The position numbers and the translations under genes were made by a program. 64,000 nt of DNA from Hericium rajendrae (lineage: Eukaryota > Basidiomycota > Agaricomycetes > Russulales > Hericiaceae), in NCBI GenBank assembly GCA_033439255.1, contig CM065884.1:930001-994000 (forward strand). Reading direction: 5' to 3'. The notes below the pieces were generated by a model that was not told where the DNA came from, did not search any database, and was given only the letters and a program-made list of their open reading frames with translations. Positions 43,482 to 54,139 of this stretch are shown here, one piece after another (the first letter of the stretch is position 1; each line of letters starts with the position of its first letter).

Positions 43482-44998
43482 ATGGCGAAGGACAACGTAC
43501 TGGACTTGCTCAGCCTTGATATCGGTGACCCGACCGATTTTCCACCGCGTGATGTCGCGCTTGGACTGCGAGAACTTGACAGCGCCTTGCGGTGCAAAAT
43601 CTGCAGCGAATTCTACGATGCACCTGTCGTGCTGGCCTGTGGCCACTGCTTCTGCTCTCTTGTATGTCTTGCGTCAAATTATTGGATGGTAGTCGCGTCT
43701 GACACGTTTGCTTGACAGTGTACTCGTACGGAGATCCTGACGAAAGCGCAGTGCCCGACGTGTCGGAAAGAGACGAGCGAGGCACAGCTGAGAGTGAATT
43801 CCTACATGGAGGAAGTTGTAGAAGCATGGAAATCTTCAAGGTATGCATATCATAGCGACGTAAATGCCTGGTCTATTCTGACTCCCTTCATCAGAGAGCT
43901 CGTCCTGCGCCTCACTAAAGCAGAGGCCGAGCGTTTGAAAGCCCCAACAACCATCCGCAAAGCAAAGTCCAATGGAACGAATCAACACAAGAAGCGAAAG
44001 AGAAGCCCGAGTTTGCAAGTGATTCTGATATAGAACTCTTGGAAACGCCACCAGTAGCGGGTCCATCCTCCCCACGCTTCTCTGGTGTCAACAACAGTAG
44101 ATTTTTTCTTCAAAGACACCATCGTCTCGGGAGAATAGCGTTGACGACCTGCAGAGTCATGTCGATCAACCCATCCGCTCATCTTCTGCGACAGATCCCG
44201 CGGGTATGCCGCCTCATCGCCGTTTGAAACCCTAGCTGATACCGCTCCTCATAGACAATGAATCCCCGTGTCCGATTTGCGGCAAGATAATGCTAAGGAA
44301 TCTGGTGGGTGTGCATATTGATGAGGGCTGCAAGACGCCGCCTGCGGAAGATGACATGTTGGAGCAGAAGCAAAAGCAAGAATGGGCCAACCTCTTTGCG
44401 GGTGCTGGCGCTGGACCAAGAAACGGAAAGGCAAAGACAGGTGCGCTCGCGGATTTATTCTGTATGTGAAGAAGACTCATTTTCCATAGGGCTGGACCGG
44501 ATGGCGAGTGCCTGCCCACAGTCTCCTACGCTATCATCAAAGAGAAACAAATACGTGAACTGCTGGCTGAACATGGTCTACCGACGACAGGTGACAGAGC
44601 CACGCTCACCGCTCGACATATGCAGTACGATTTTATCTCGGTTATAATGTCTTTTTTTCTAAAACACTAATTGTCATGTCATCGACGTAGCTGGGTGTCG
44701 TTGTGGAACTCGAATCTCGACCATAGCCCCGCCCACAGGAAACGTATAGGCGAGCTTAGGGCTGAACTGAAGAGATGGGAAGAAGTTCGATCCAATGGGA
44801 CCAAGAAGGCTAGCAACGGGTCTAAAGCCGTCGTGAAAGATACTACCGAGTATCAGGTTCGTCGTTATACATGGCCTATTTTCCTTTGCTGACCATGCAT
44901 TTTGCTGCTGCTGAAATAGCGGCAGAATGGAGCGCAGTTCAAGCAACTTATCGCTCAAGCACGGGCGAGTAGACCGAAAGTTGTTGCGGGTGCTTGAG
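43482..44998 (+). CDS. rad18: RAD18 E3 ubiquitin ligase (postreplication repair), with frame breaks
   Basis: Domains in order: RING finger (CKICSEFYDAPVVLACGHCFC, then CPTCRK across the first intron, 43662-43718), UBZ4 zinc finger (CPICGKIMLRNLVGVHIDEGC near 44272), and a SAP domain (IRELLAEHGLPTTGDRATL near 44555) followed by NSNLDHSPAHRKRIGELRAEL. With Rad6, Rad18 monoubiquitinates PCNA at stalled forks. Exons include 43482-43661, 43719-43840 and 43895 onward, then segments ending at the TGA at 44996-44998. The frame shifts by one base near 43970, again near 44110, and around 44490 at the start of the SAP exon. All three domains are otherwise well preserved, so assembly indels are suspected. 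Confidence 0.85.
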
Positions 44999-45195
44999 TC
45001 TATCTGGGTCATCTGACTTCGTAGTCCCTGGTTTTATTTCAAGTGTTTATACCCAGAATTTGTTTCTGCAGTCCTACATGACCTTCAGCTCAGGTTGAAA
45101 ACATGATATAGGCGAGTCGATCACTCTTATCCCGTTTAATGGCTTGATGCTCCTGTCTTCATCTCACATGTTTAGCTTCATAGGTATTCAGAAGT

Positions 45196-45563
45196 ATGCA
45201 TTCTATCATCACCGTTCTAATCCTAGCGATATTCTACTTTCTTAGCCTATCTTCATTCGTACCTTGCACGGCAGCTGAACCAGTCCCTGACATCAACTAT
45301 CCAGAGTCTACCACATCACGGGACATATTCTCCGCCAGAGTAATGACATATTTCGTGAGTAATACTGCCGCCCGTGTTTTATCCTGACGTCGCTCTCGTC
45401 TCGTCATTTTCCATGGCATCTCTCTCAAATAATCTATTAATAACCACAGTTGAGTCCCGTTCATGGCACTACTATCGATGGCCCGGAAGTGCAATCGGAC
45501 CCGGATGTGCAAATTTCTTTATTTCTGCCTCTGCGCTCTCTTCTTTCACTCTCAAAAAATTAG
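45196..45563 (+). CDS. Small secreted protein, about 90 residues
   Basis: Exons 45196-45354 and 45450-45563 around a 95-bp GT-AG intron, phase 0. The N-terminus MHSIITVLILAIFYFLSLSS is a clear signal peptide with probable cleavage near CTAAEP. The mature part (PVPDINYPESTTSRDIFSAR, then a Val/Asp-rich stretch and FLPLRSLLSLSKN) has no cysteine pairs and matches nothing I know. It may be a secreted effector-like or cell-wall protein, or a spurious model: the second exon is short and low in complexity. Confidence 0.4.
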
Positions 45564-46446
45564 GATGGTCTCTCGCATAGTGTACAAGTTTGCATGTAAA
45601 GATGCTAGGAGATACAGTGAGAAACGAGAGCATCAGAAATCAGAATGACTGGGTTTCGGAAGGCATCTCAACGAAGGTTGAGATTTAGGAAGTTTTCAAT
45701 CATTTGAAAGCACAAAAAAAAATTTATGACATAATATTGAACAATGGAGTCCCTTTCGTCTCTGTTGTATGGCTAGAATATGATGAGCTTTCTGTGTTTG
45801 AGCCCTTTGCAAGCTCGGGCGTGACAATGCTGCAGACGTGATTTAAGCGCCGCTTGAACTCCGCTCAGCTCGATTCGAGCTCACCGTCGAGCAGACACGA
45901 GCCGCGCGTCGGAGTTTCAACGCTTCATCGCGGCATCGCGGCAGCCACCGTGACATTGCGTGACTCTGGCGGGGGTTTGCAAGGGCTCAATGGCCGCAAC
46001 GTAGCGCACTCATTCTTTGATGAAAAAAATTGAAACTTCGTAGAATGTGTAGTAAGGTGTATTTAAACAAGTATGCGAAGTATCAAGATAGGAAGCACGC
46101 TGACGAGCCCAGGGGAACAATGTGCAAATAAACTTTGCACTTCCGGGCCATCGATAGTAGCTGACTTGAAGCATCTTTTGCTGTCCTTCAATCCTCTCAC
46201 GTGAAGTTGCCGAGCAATTCGCTAATGATCTTCAAGTTTATGGTAGGAAACACGATGCCAACCCTCGATATGAGGTACGCTTGACGTACTATTCCTGCAG
46301 TACTCTGGCTTTCTGAAAGGTCAGCTTGGGATCGCGTTTCTTCTTACATAAAGCGTGATGCACTTGTTAAAAACCAGAGCCTGCTCGGACACTCACTCGT
46401 CAGGACTTTCTGTTGCAATCTGACCATACCATCTTCTGAAGCTCAA
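45564..46446. other. Intergenic region, nothing identified
   Basis: AT-rich in places, with short poly(A) runs. No gene. Confidence 0.45.
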
Positions 46447-47480
46447 ATGTCGTCCTCAGAACTCTTGGATAGTATTCGCATTCGTGTCCCTTCTGCCGAC
46501 AGCGGAGGGCCTTACACGGTTACACTTCCAGGCGTCACTCCTGTATTTCGACTGAACAAATGTTTTGTCTATCGTTGTCGACTCACCGAGGAGCTCAAGA
46601 CCGATCCAAAGACGCTCATCTTGAAAACCGCAACAGCGGATCCGGGGGATGGTCAAAATGATAGACTGAAGCGACGTGAACGAGAGGCCGTCCGCTACGT
46701 TCGGGATCTCAGGGCATTGCAGGGCACAGACGTACCGCGGTTCTATGGTTTTTACAAGGGCGAGGATGCGGTTGATGACCATTGGGCATGCCTCCTGCTG
46801 GAAGATTGTGGGGAGAGTATTCTACCGAAGCAAATTAAAGACGCCAAAGCGAGTTATCGGTACGTGCTGGTCAGGACCATCGGACTTCGAGCATCAGATA
46901 CTGATCGGGCACCGTCATATGTTCATAGTGTCAAAATCGGACATGCTTTAGCTCGGTTTCATCTCCACACACGCCTCAGCCATAGCAACATCGCGAACGA
47001 GCATGTGCTGGTTGCTCCAGACGGTCGTGTTGTGCTCGTCAACTTCAACAAAGTAGCAACGCATGACTGCAGATTCTCAGATGTCATAGAAGGCATCGAG
47101 TTCAGTAAGATCATTGAAGAGGAACTTCCTGACCCAGGGATCGAGCGAATCCACTGCAAAGAAATACATGAGAACTGCATAGGCCTCAATCTCGTCATCC
47201 CCAGTACGTTTACGACCTATCTCTCCGAGGCGCTTTTCTTGAATCGTCGATCGCAGGTGCATACAACTTCATGGGCACCATGTTTCCCATTACCTCCGAG
47301 ATGCGGACATCCGACGACTACATCGCGTCAGTCCGGGAAGGCCTCGATGAAGAGACGCGTGAGGAGTATCGGATGGCCATTACGAAGTGGTCTGATGAGA
47401 AATGGCTGCTAATCGGAGACGATCTGAAGAAGTATTCTCAAGTGCCATGGACTAGGGTGGGGGATACATCTGGAGAGTAG
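46447..47480 (+). CDS. Kinase-like paralogue E, predicted pseudokinase (intact)
   Basis: Exons 46447-46859, 46929-47203, 47257-47480; 303 residues, all phases consistent, with the two introns in the same places as in copy B. Motifs: TLILKTATA (beta3 lysine), REREAVRYVRDLRALQG, VPRFYGFYKGED, ACLLLEDCGESI, GHALARFHLHTRLSHSNI in the catalytic-loop position, VVLVNFNKVATHDC in the DFG position, ELPDPG, then IGDDLKKYSQVPWTRV at the C-terminus. Both catalytic Asp residues are Asn. It lies 19 kb from the main array, on the opposite strand. Together with copy B it gives a clean reference for judging the broken copies. Confidence 0.72.
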
Positions 47481-47539
47481 CGACGGAACATCGACGGAAC
47501 TGCATGTAAAGCCAGCCACGGTTGAGGTCGCAAACGAGG

Positions 47540-47549
47540 TATAAAAATA
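47540..47549 (+). promoter_or_regulatory. TATA box upstream of a small membrane-anchored frame
   Basis: TATAAAAATA, 68 bp before the ATG at 47617; a textbook match. Confidence 0.5.
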
Positions 47550-47616
47550 AGCGTGCTAGGGCATAAGATATTGAGTCAGAACACTCGTTCCGAGTCCTGT
47601 CAGTAGAATACCAGCG

Positions 47617-48160
47617 ATGTCGTTGTGGAACTTTTGGATCATACTGTGGGCCATCGGCGCTTGGCTCTGGATTACTTATGAGAGTCTCACGACGCGCCAC
47701 TTCAGCCTGTCAGATAAGGTATACGACGATCCTGAGGCACGATGGTTGAGTCCAGTATCTACTCTGCCTCCGGGAGACTACTTCAGCCTGGCGGCCATGC
47801 AGACTCGGAGTGCACCTGAGTGCACGCGTCTCACAACTGAACAACACGCATGCCATGCCATGTCTCCGCGTAGACATTTGGCGGACACAACGCATGACAC
47901 AACGCACGCTCACACTTCCGCAGACTGCATGTTATGTCTCCCCTAGCCCGTCACCATATCTATCAGTGTCCGGGCGGGACATCTAGATTGTCCACGGACG
48001 CATCGATCATCCTGATTTCGACGCTGGCGACATGTTGCAGCTGGTACACATGCGGCATAAGTACGTGCGCTTCTTAGTCAAGACGTACTCTCGAGTCCTG
48101 ACCCGATCGTCCTCCTGGGAGGCAGTTCAGTTAGACAGAATTAATCTGCGGCTGTAGTAA
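47617..48160 (+). CDS. Short membrane-anchored protein, possibly cut by the inverted-repeat element
   Basis: Starts MSLWNFWIILWAIGAWLWITYE, a single membrane anchor rich in Trp, and runs 109 codons to 47946. A donor at 47719 (AAG|GTATAC) or later, with an acceptor ending at 47986 (CATCTAG), would add a second exon reading IVHGRIDHPDFDAGDML, KYVRFLVKTYSRVL, which runs into the inverted-repeat element starting at 48126. The strong TATA box supports a real gene. Exon structure and end are uncertain, and I do not know the family. Confidence 0.35.
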
Positions 48161-48289
48161 AGCCTGACAGAATTAATCTGTCACCTTTAGGATTAGCCAC
48201 ATTACGGTTCAAACCGTAACACGATCTCCCATCAGTCCAGACAGGTCAACTCGTAATGAAAGGTCCTGAGCCGCGTAGTCTTGATGAAA

Positions 48290-48370
48290 ACAATGCAGAG
48301 ACCGAGAATCGAACCTAGGACAAAATGGTTCATCATGGAGACACAACTAACCACTGAGCCAATGTGCTGT
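48290..48370 (-). other. tRNA-like A and B boxes in the left arm
   Basis: On the minus strand TGGCTCAGTGG (A box, 48350-48360) precedes GGTTCGATTC (B box, near 48309-48318). Confidence 0.55.
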
Positions 48371-48789
48371 TGAAGTAAACATAAATCTATATATAATGAG
48401 TGGCGTTACGGAAAATTTTGACTTAGCAACATTTCTGTGGGTCATAACCTTGAGGATACACTAGAAAATTACAGCTTTATTCGTAAATATCAAGTTAGTG
48501 AATTATATGTGATGAACAATAAAAGCATCAATTACAGATACATTTGTCAAGACAGGTATATCTGTAAGAACAGATGTATCTGTCAGTATTAGCTTTGAAA
48601 GTTGTGTCCATAGGTTTTCTTCATTATTATTGTTTGTTGGTTATAATTCACTAACTTATATTTACGGATAAAGCTGTAATTACGAGTGTATCCTTCCAGG
48701 TTATGACCCACAGAAATGTTGCTAAGTCGAAATTTTCGCGAAATAACGGCTCATTATGCATAGATTTAAGTTGTTTACTTCAACAGCAC

Positions 48790-48870
48790 ATTGGCTCAGT
48801 GGTTAGTTGTGTCTACATTCATGATGAACTGGTGAATTGTCCTAGGTTCGATTCTCAGTCTCTGCATTGT
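48790..48870 (+). other. tRNA-like A and B boxes in the right arm
   Basis: TGGCTCAGTGG near 48791 and GGTTCGATTCTC near 48845, about 45 bp apart. The flanking stems do not pair well, so this is not a functional tRNA but a tRNA-derived, SINE-like head. Confidence 0.55.
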
Positions 48871-49030
48871 TTTGCTAGACTACGCGGCTCAGGACCTTTC
48901 ATTACGAGTTGACCTGTACTACTGTGGGAGATCGTGTTACGGTTTGAACCGTAATGTGGCTAATCCTAAAGGTGACAGATTAATTCTGTCAGGCCTTACT
49001 ACAGCCGCAGATTAATTCTGTCTAACTGAA

Positions 49031-49759
49031 TATCTACCTCCTGGAGATGCGAATTCGCATCCTAAAGATACAGAGACTGTTGTCAAAGCTGGCCAAGTCC
49101 GGAGCTTATCTCTTGTCAAAGCTCTTTCAGTCTGGGAGTCGCTTTGATAGCACAGGCCCATCATGCTCCAATACCCGGTTTCTTATTGTCACCATCATTT
49201 TCTGACCATTGTCTGGGCCAATCAAGGCAATCAAGCCCTTTGTTCACTGGATTTGTCGGGCTTTTCACCGTATCACTTACGCGTGGCCGAGCAAGTGGCA
49301 ATTTCGTGCCATAGGTATAAATGAACAACAGACACATCCAGCGTGCTAATCGCCCCTGCCATGCCCTCACAGGACAGATTTTCCGTACGTTTCTGGTCTT
49401 TCTGCATGCCATTCTCTCAGCTCATCGGATTTGAGAACAGTTCCAATTCTTTGGCCTCTTTCCCACTGGCACACGTGGTGTCCTTGGCAGGATTGATGAA
49501 ACGGTGTCTCTTCTTCAGTCGAGCCTAACAAGTCATTCATCACAGCGAAACAAACAATTCGTCGCTTCGGTTTCCACGTCCAAGCTTGCCGCGTCCTCGC
49601 GTGCTCAGGCGCAAATTTTCGGTTGTTGAAAAACAAGAGCAGGTTTTACCGAGGACCAGAGACGAGACATTGACAATTCTAAACCGGCGGCTGAGTTCGT
49701 GACGATCTGCAATCCACTGAAACTGAAGATTTTGTTGCTCGGTCGCTTCCCCGGCTGGA
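49031..49759. other. Spacer with no firm gene
   Basis: Possible upstream exons of the DUF7330-like gene that follows could not be joined in frame. Confidence 0.35.
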
Positions 49760-50246
49760 TTGACGGAATCTCTGGCAAGGAGCAAGATTTGTGTGTTGAG
49801 CTACAAGGGGTATGTCAAGGCGGAAGTCGTGAGTCCGAGCCTGCTGCCACATTATGCAACTACTTATGGATGCATCTCTTTAGTATCGTCTGTCAGGTGC
49901 GGAAGACCATACTCTCCTGCTCGAGATCAAGGCCCGCAAAAACCCCGTCACACTCACCCTTCCTCATTCTTTCTGCGGGACTATCTGTGTGCGTACGACA
50001 TCCGAGCAGAAGAAGAAGCGTTTTCACCTCCAACGTCTGACATATTCTGCGGCGCTTCGCAAGCGCATGAAATCTGGCCATATTCACTTTGGTCATCTTG
50101 TCGACATGGACGAGGATCAAGTGCTGATTGAGACGTCCGGTAAGGTGATGCTCTTGTTGATGGATGAAAATGACAGATTGCGGAAGGCCAAGTGGTCTCG
50201 AGGGGGAACGAAGTGGTTGTACGGAAACAAACTTCAGGTGGTTTAA
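49760..50246 (+). CDS. DUF7330-like protein, partial model
   Basis: Two joined parts: the frame ending KGYVKAEV at about 49829, a GT-AG intron (GTGAGTCC ... CTCTTTAG), then YRLSGAEDHTLLLEIKARK, NPVTLTLPHSFCGTICVRTT, RMKSGHIHFGHLVDMDED, VLIETSGKVMLLLMDEND and the end LYGNKLQVV at 50246. The PVTLTLPxxFxGxIxVRT block followed by a short beta-rich region resembles DUF7330-type basidiomycete proteins of unknown function. The 5' end is missing from the model because an in-frame stop lies just upstream of 49740. Confidence 0.42.
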
Positions 50247-50481
50247 GAGCTTCCACATGGATCTGCTGCACTCAATCCCGTCTTTCATTTTGTCTACATG
50301 TATAGTCTCGCTCTGTATTGTCCCCGCTCTGCCATGGATGAATTTAGTCTTGTCCTGCTAGTAGGACTTTTGTTCGCTTTGGTCGTGTGCCCTTGAAATT
50401 TAGTTGATTCCAGTCCATGAGTTTTGCGCTTCCCGGCGCACTCGGAATCGCTTGCCCATAGCGCAAAAGTAACGAAGAGAA

Positions 50482-50545
50482 AAATAAATATTGAGACCCG
50501 TAGGTCTACCACTCTGGGAAAGCGTGTCATCCTTGTGCAGGGGCC

Positions 50546-50576
<31 letters not shown>

Positions 50577-50600
50577 TTCGTATGTCACCCCGAAGGGGAC
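50482..50600 (-). ncRNA. U6 spliceosomal snRNA, copy 2
   Basis: Over 110 bp it differs from copy 1 (28270-28388) at only one position before the terminal T run (CAATATTT against CAATGTTT). It has the same 5' hairpin, ACAGAGA, AGCATGGCCCC and unusual 3' part, and ends in TTTATTTTT, a Pol III-type stop. Confidence 0.93.
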
Positions 50601-51304
50601 AATGTTGAATGGCCCGAATAGGAGGGCGCGTGGCCGATTTTGGATTTTAGGCGGGCGGCGGGTTATGTGCGGGCTTTGCCGAAAACTCTTGAGACGATGC
50701 TGTCGAGTGTTGAAGCTCTCACCCCCATCAGTTCAGGAACATTCAGGCCTCAGATTTTCAGTACTTGGGCTCTCGCGCGCTAGACTATCTGGATTCTCGA
50801 ACAGTGGCATTTCGTATTCGAAACACTCGAATGAAGAGCTCAAGGCTTAAGCTTCGAATACCGTTACCTCTTTCTTCCAATCGCGCCCCTGTCGCATCTG
50901 TTCTCATGGCGTCATTTGCTTTTGGCTCGTTCTTAAATCGGTATGTGCCTCACGACAATCGCTTCTGCAACAAGAAAGAGAGACATGTACTTTCTCTGTT
51001 CTCTATGTGTCAGGCTGGCACGCCAGTCGGAAGCATCTGAAGTTCATGTCCCTATGCCAATCGGACCACTAGGTCAGTCCCCGTTCCTTCTGAATCCCGA
51101 GAGATCGTTTCTGTTGACCATTCGTAATAAAGCGCGTAATATGTACACAGCATCTACCTTGATGACATGAGTGGACGCCCATTGTTCATGCGAGGTTGCC
51201 AGCACGTGTGGAATGCATGGACAGACTACAGCGCCGTGCTTCAGTCCTTCCAATGAACGAACTGTCAGCCTCGCCGGATTCTTGAGTCCCTCTTCGACCT
51301 GAAT
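50601..51304 (-). promoter_or_regulatory. Divergent region between U6 copy 2 and paralogue F, with the conserved U6 upstream block
   Basis: The first 85-90 bp match the upstream block of U6 copy 1. The remainder has no recognised feature. Confidence 0.45.
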
Positions 51305-52399
51305 ATGTCTCATCTCAAGTACGACTTGCTACAGAGAAAAGTAATGCCTACACCACTGCCCCGTTCCAACGGTTTATCGTGCACAAGGATCTAGACAAAG
51401 CAGGGGGTCCAGGATTGCGAATGGCACATCAAACAAGGCAAACTTCTCTATTCCAATAATGTCAATAGCCCAATCTCTGTATATCGCTGGAAAGTCCTGT
51501 CAGAGCCACAGCAAGGGCCGAACCCGACGCGAACCGTTATTGCAAAATTCGGGGTGCTGCCTATGGCGTGCGGCGCTCTTGAGCAGGAGGCGATGACATA
51601 TGTCCGTCACTTAAAAAAAGCTGAAGGGGTGGTCGTGCCTCGTTTTCTGGGCTTTTACAAAGGCCAAGATGCCGAGGGCGATGTGACTGGGATTCTTTTG
51701 CTCGAGGACTGTGGCCGTTCTGTAACCGGCCGCGAGTGGGACAGGAATATCGACAACATTGCGTACGTGTCGCCACTGTGTCTGTTGCCGCCTTCTAATG
51801 TTTCTCATAATCTGATTCCAGTGAAGAAACGTGCGTGGCGCTGGCTCGCTTTCACCAGCTGACTGGACTCGAGTATGACAACTTCTCATTCGAGCACATC
51901 ATCAAAGTAGATGGAACAAACCATGACGTGAAGCTCGTGAGCTTCATCAAGGCCACAAAACACAACTGCATGTTCCCCAAATCTGGTGAAATCGACGGGA
52001 TTGAATTTGGCAGAATTGTCCGTGAAAAGCTTCCGGATCCAGGTCTGGAGCGTATCGGCTGTGAAGAGATTCATGAATTTTGCCTCAACTTGCGGCTCGT
52101 GCTGCCTGGTGCATTTGTTTGTTTTCGAGTCCTAACAGACATGATCTGACTGAATAATCTTCCATCCAGTCAATCTTCTTCTCGATGACCAAAGTATCCC
52201 GATCACGTCTGATATCAAGACTTATGACGATGCGTTCTGGCGAGCGAAGGATAGCTATCCCGACACGCCAGATGAGGAGATCGTTGAAGATATTTGGAGT
52301 GGCTGGAAGGAGATTGAAAATCACGTCGAGAAATATGCATTGGTGCTGTGGACTCGGGCGTTGGAGATCTCGGGCTTGGTGATTCAGAAAACGAGCTAG
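51305..52399 (+). pseudogene. Kinase-like paralogue F, predicted pseudokinase, frame broken near its start
   Basis: Pairs with copy D. From about 51420: DCEWHIKQGKLLYSN, TRTVIAKFG (beta3 lysine), EQEAMTYVRHLKKAEGVVVP, RFLGFYKGQDAEGD, LLLEDCGRSVTGREWD, then after an intron (GTACGTG ... ATTCCAG) VALARFHQLTGLEYDNFSFEHI in the catalytic-loop position and VKLVSFIKATKHNC in the DFG position, KLPDPG, and a last exon with ITSDIKTYDDAFW and EIENHVEKYALVLWTRA, stop at 52399. Both catalytic Asp positions are changed (Asn and Ser). N-terminal sequence from the ATG at 51305 needs two one-base shifts (near 51330 and 51410) to join. Confidence 0.58.
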
Positions 52400-54139
52400 A
52401 GGAGGAGACGGCTTATGGCTCGGACAATGAAGAGTAAGTCTGCCACTAATGATGGCAGCGATTGTGTGGACTCGACTGAAAAAATGACATGAGATCGGCA
52501 TTGGCATAGTCCGGTGGAGTTGTGAGGACCTTTACACCCCCGACAGTGACCCTTGAGGTAAGTCTTCATCGTTTCAATGTCGCGTCGCTTTGTTGCTCTC
52601 GTCTGTCCTCATCCGTCTTCCATCTATAGGTTCGCGGCAACTTGTTAAGCTGCATTTATCTTCGCTTTACTCAATTCACCTCCTTTTATTTTCAAGCCCA
52701 CGGAACAGTATTGATATCCCCAATGCTGTTAAAGAATCGTTTATTGAAAGGTTGGTACCAAGTTCTTGTCAATTTCGTACTCAAAAGTCCTTTGCCTCTT
52801 CGCAAAATGTCTCTTCTTGGTATACAGTATCAGTTCATCAAATCCTGAAGCTTCGGGCTCTTGTTCTTTGCAGAGTGGAGGAGTGCTCAAGACCATCAGG
52901 AACAGAACCGACAACGATTTCCTCCCCTATCCAAGGACTTCACAGAGGCGTGTCTGTGCGTTCGATATGTTTAGAAGACAAGGTATACCCTGAAAGTGGA
53001 GTTTCATGGTCAGGGTCTTCTAGCGATCCTGGAGAATGGATACCAGCGTCAATCTGTGAAGTACCTAGGGACTTCGATGCAATGTCAGTCTATCGACCCG
53101 CGGTAGGTTACTGAGGGAAACATTTATGGATCCTAAGGCCGGTACATTTTTCGTCTCCGTTGTTGGTTCCGGTAGCCGCTGACATCACAGTGCCGATTAT
53201 GTGTGATTTTAGATGGGGCAGCGTCAATGCTTGGTCAATGTGGAGGTCAGCGCCTCCATGACGGCACAGGGCTAGGAACAAGGCAGCGCCGATATAGCGA
53301 TCATGGACAACTGGCGCTCCGTGACATCTTGCACCGATCCCAACGGATGTACGTATCCTCTTTTGAGTGACTTAGATTGTTACTCTGTCAACCAACTGCG
53401 GTCGCAATGTAAACAAGCACGCGAAGACAGACTAAGACCCACTTTTACATGCTCAGGGCTGTGGTCCATCACCCTGTCGTTAGCATGGCTGCGGCGTGCT
53501 CCTGTGCTTTCCATCTCGTTGTTATCGTTCTGTGATGGAGCTGATGGACACCGTACAATGGTGATCCTCCACCCACAGCGCTACACTCCTCCCGTCCTTG
53601 ATCCGGTGTGCAACCCAACTATTCCCGGACCTCTGCATGGCGCCGATTCTCTAGAGGCTGGGCGCGGTATCTTTGCCCAAATCCAGCACCCAATACACCG
53701 ACTGTCGGCCTCGCAGAGGTTATCAGAGCAACATCGGTCACGCACGGTCTCGTCTTAGAAGTACAAGGCGAACATCTGCTGTATGCGGGCTGTTCAAAGC
53801 CGCATATTTCTGTGGAACAACAGCACCGGACACGCGCGGTCATATCGCACTGGGCGATTCGCCCTGATTCGGCGGAGCCTCGGACTTCCATTTTGAGGAA
53901 GACGTTGTTGGGCGTCAATGAATCTTTTTGTTGTGCAAGTACAAGGCTGACCAAATCAGGCGCAGGGAACACGATCTTGCAGAACAAGGGCCCGAAGAGG
54001 TCGTCAGCATGCACATACTTATATACAAAGGAAAAGGAGACGCAGAAGGTACTGTTCTGACTGCCCTCGCGTCGATCTACATACTTCGTTTGTTTTTTCT
54101 CTTTCTTCTTTGGTTACTTCGTCTTCATCCTCGAACACA
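52400..54139. other. Long stretch with no supported gene
   Basis: Open stretches at 52590-53114 and 53303-53758 show no domain, splice logic or family likeness. They may be remnants of genes. Confidence 0.4.

Larger units (their letters stand above)
48126..49030. mobile_element. Foldback (inverted-repeat) element with tRNA-like boxes in each arm
   Basis: Left arm about 48126-48505 and right arm about 48640-49030 are imperfect reverse complements, with a spacer of about 135 bp. The ends are TTCAGTTAGACAG and its complement. The arms hold the GACAGAATTAATCTG motif twice and a CGGTTCAAACCG palindrome. Possible target duplication CCTCCTGG at 48111-48118 and 49037-49044, a few bases outside the arms. 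No open reading frame. Confidence 0.75.

Noticed and set aside
48790-48870. A real tRNA gene
   Set aside because: A and B boxes are present, but acceptor and T stems do not pair, and the same sequence occurs inverted in the other arm.
52590-53758. Two open stretches of 150-175 codons
   Set aside because: No recognisable family and no consistent splice model. The first starts from a TTG.
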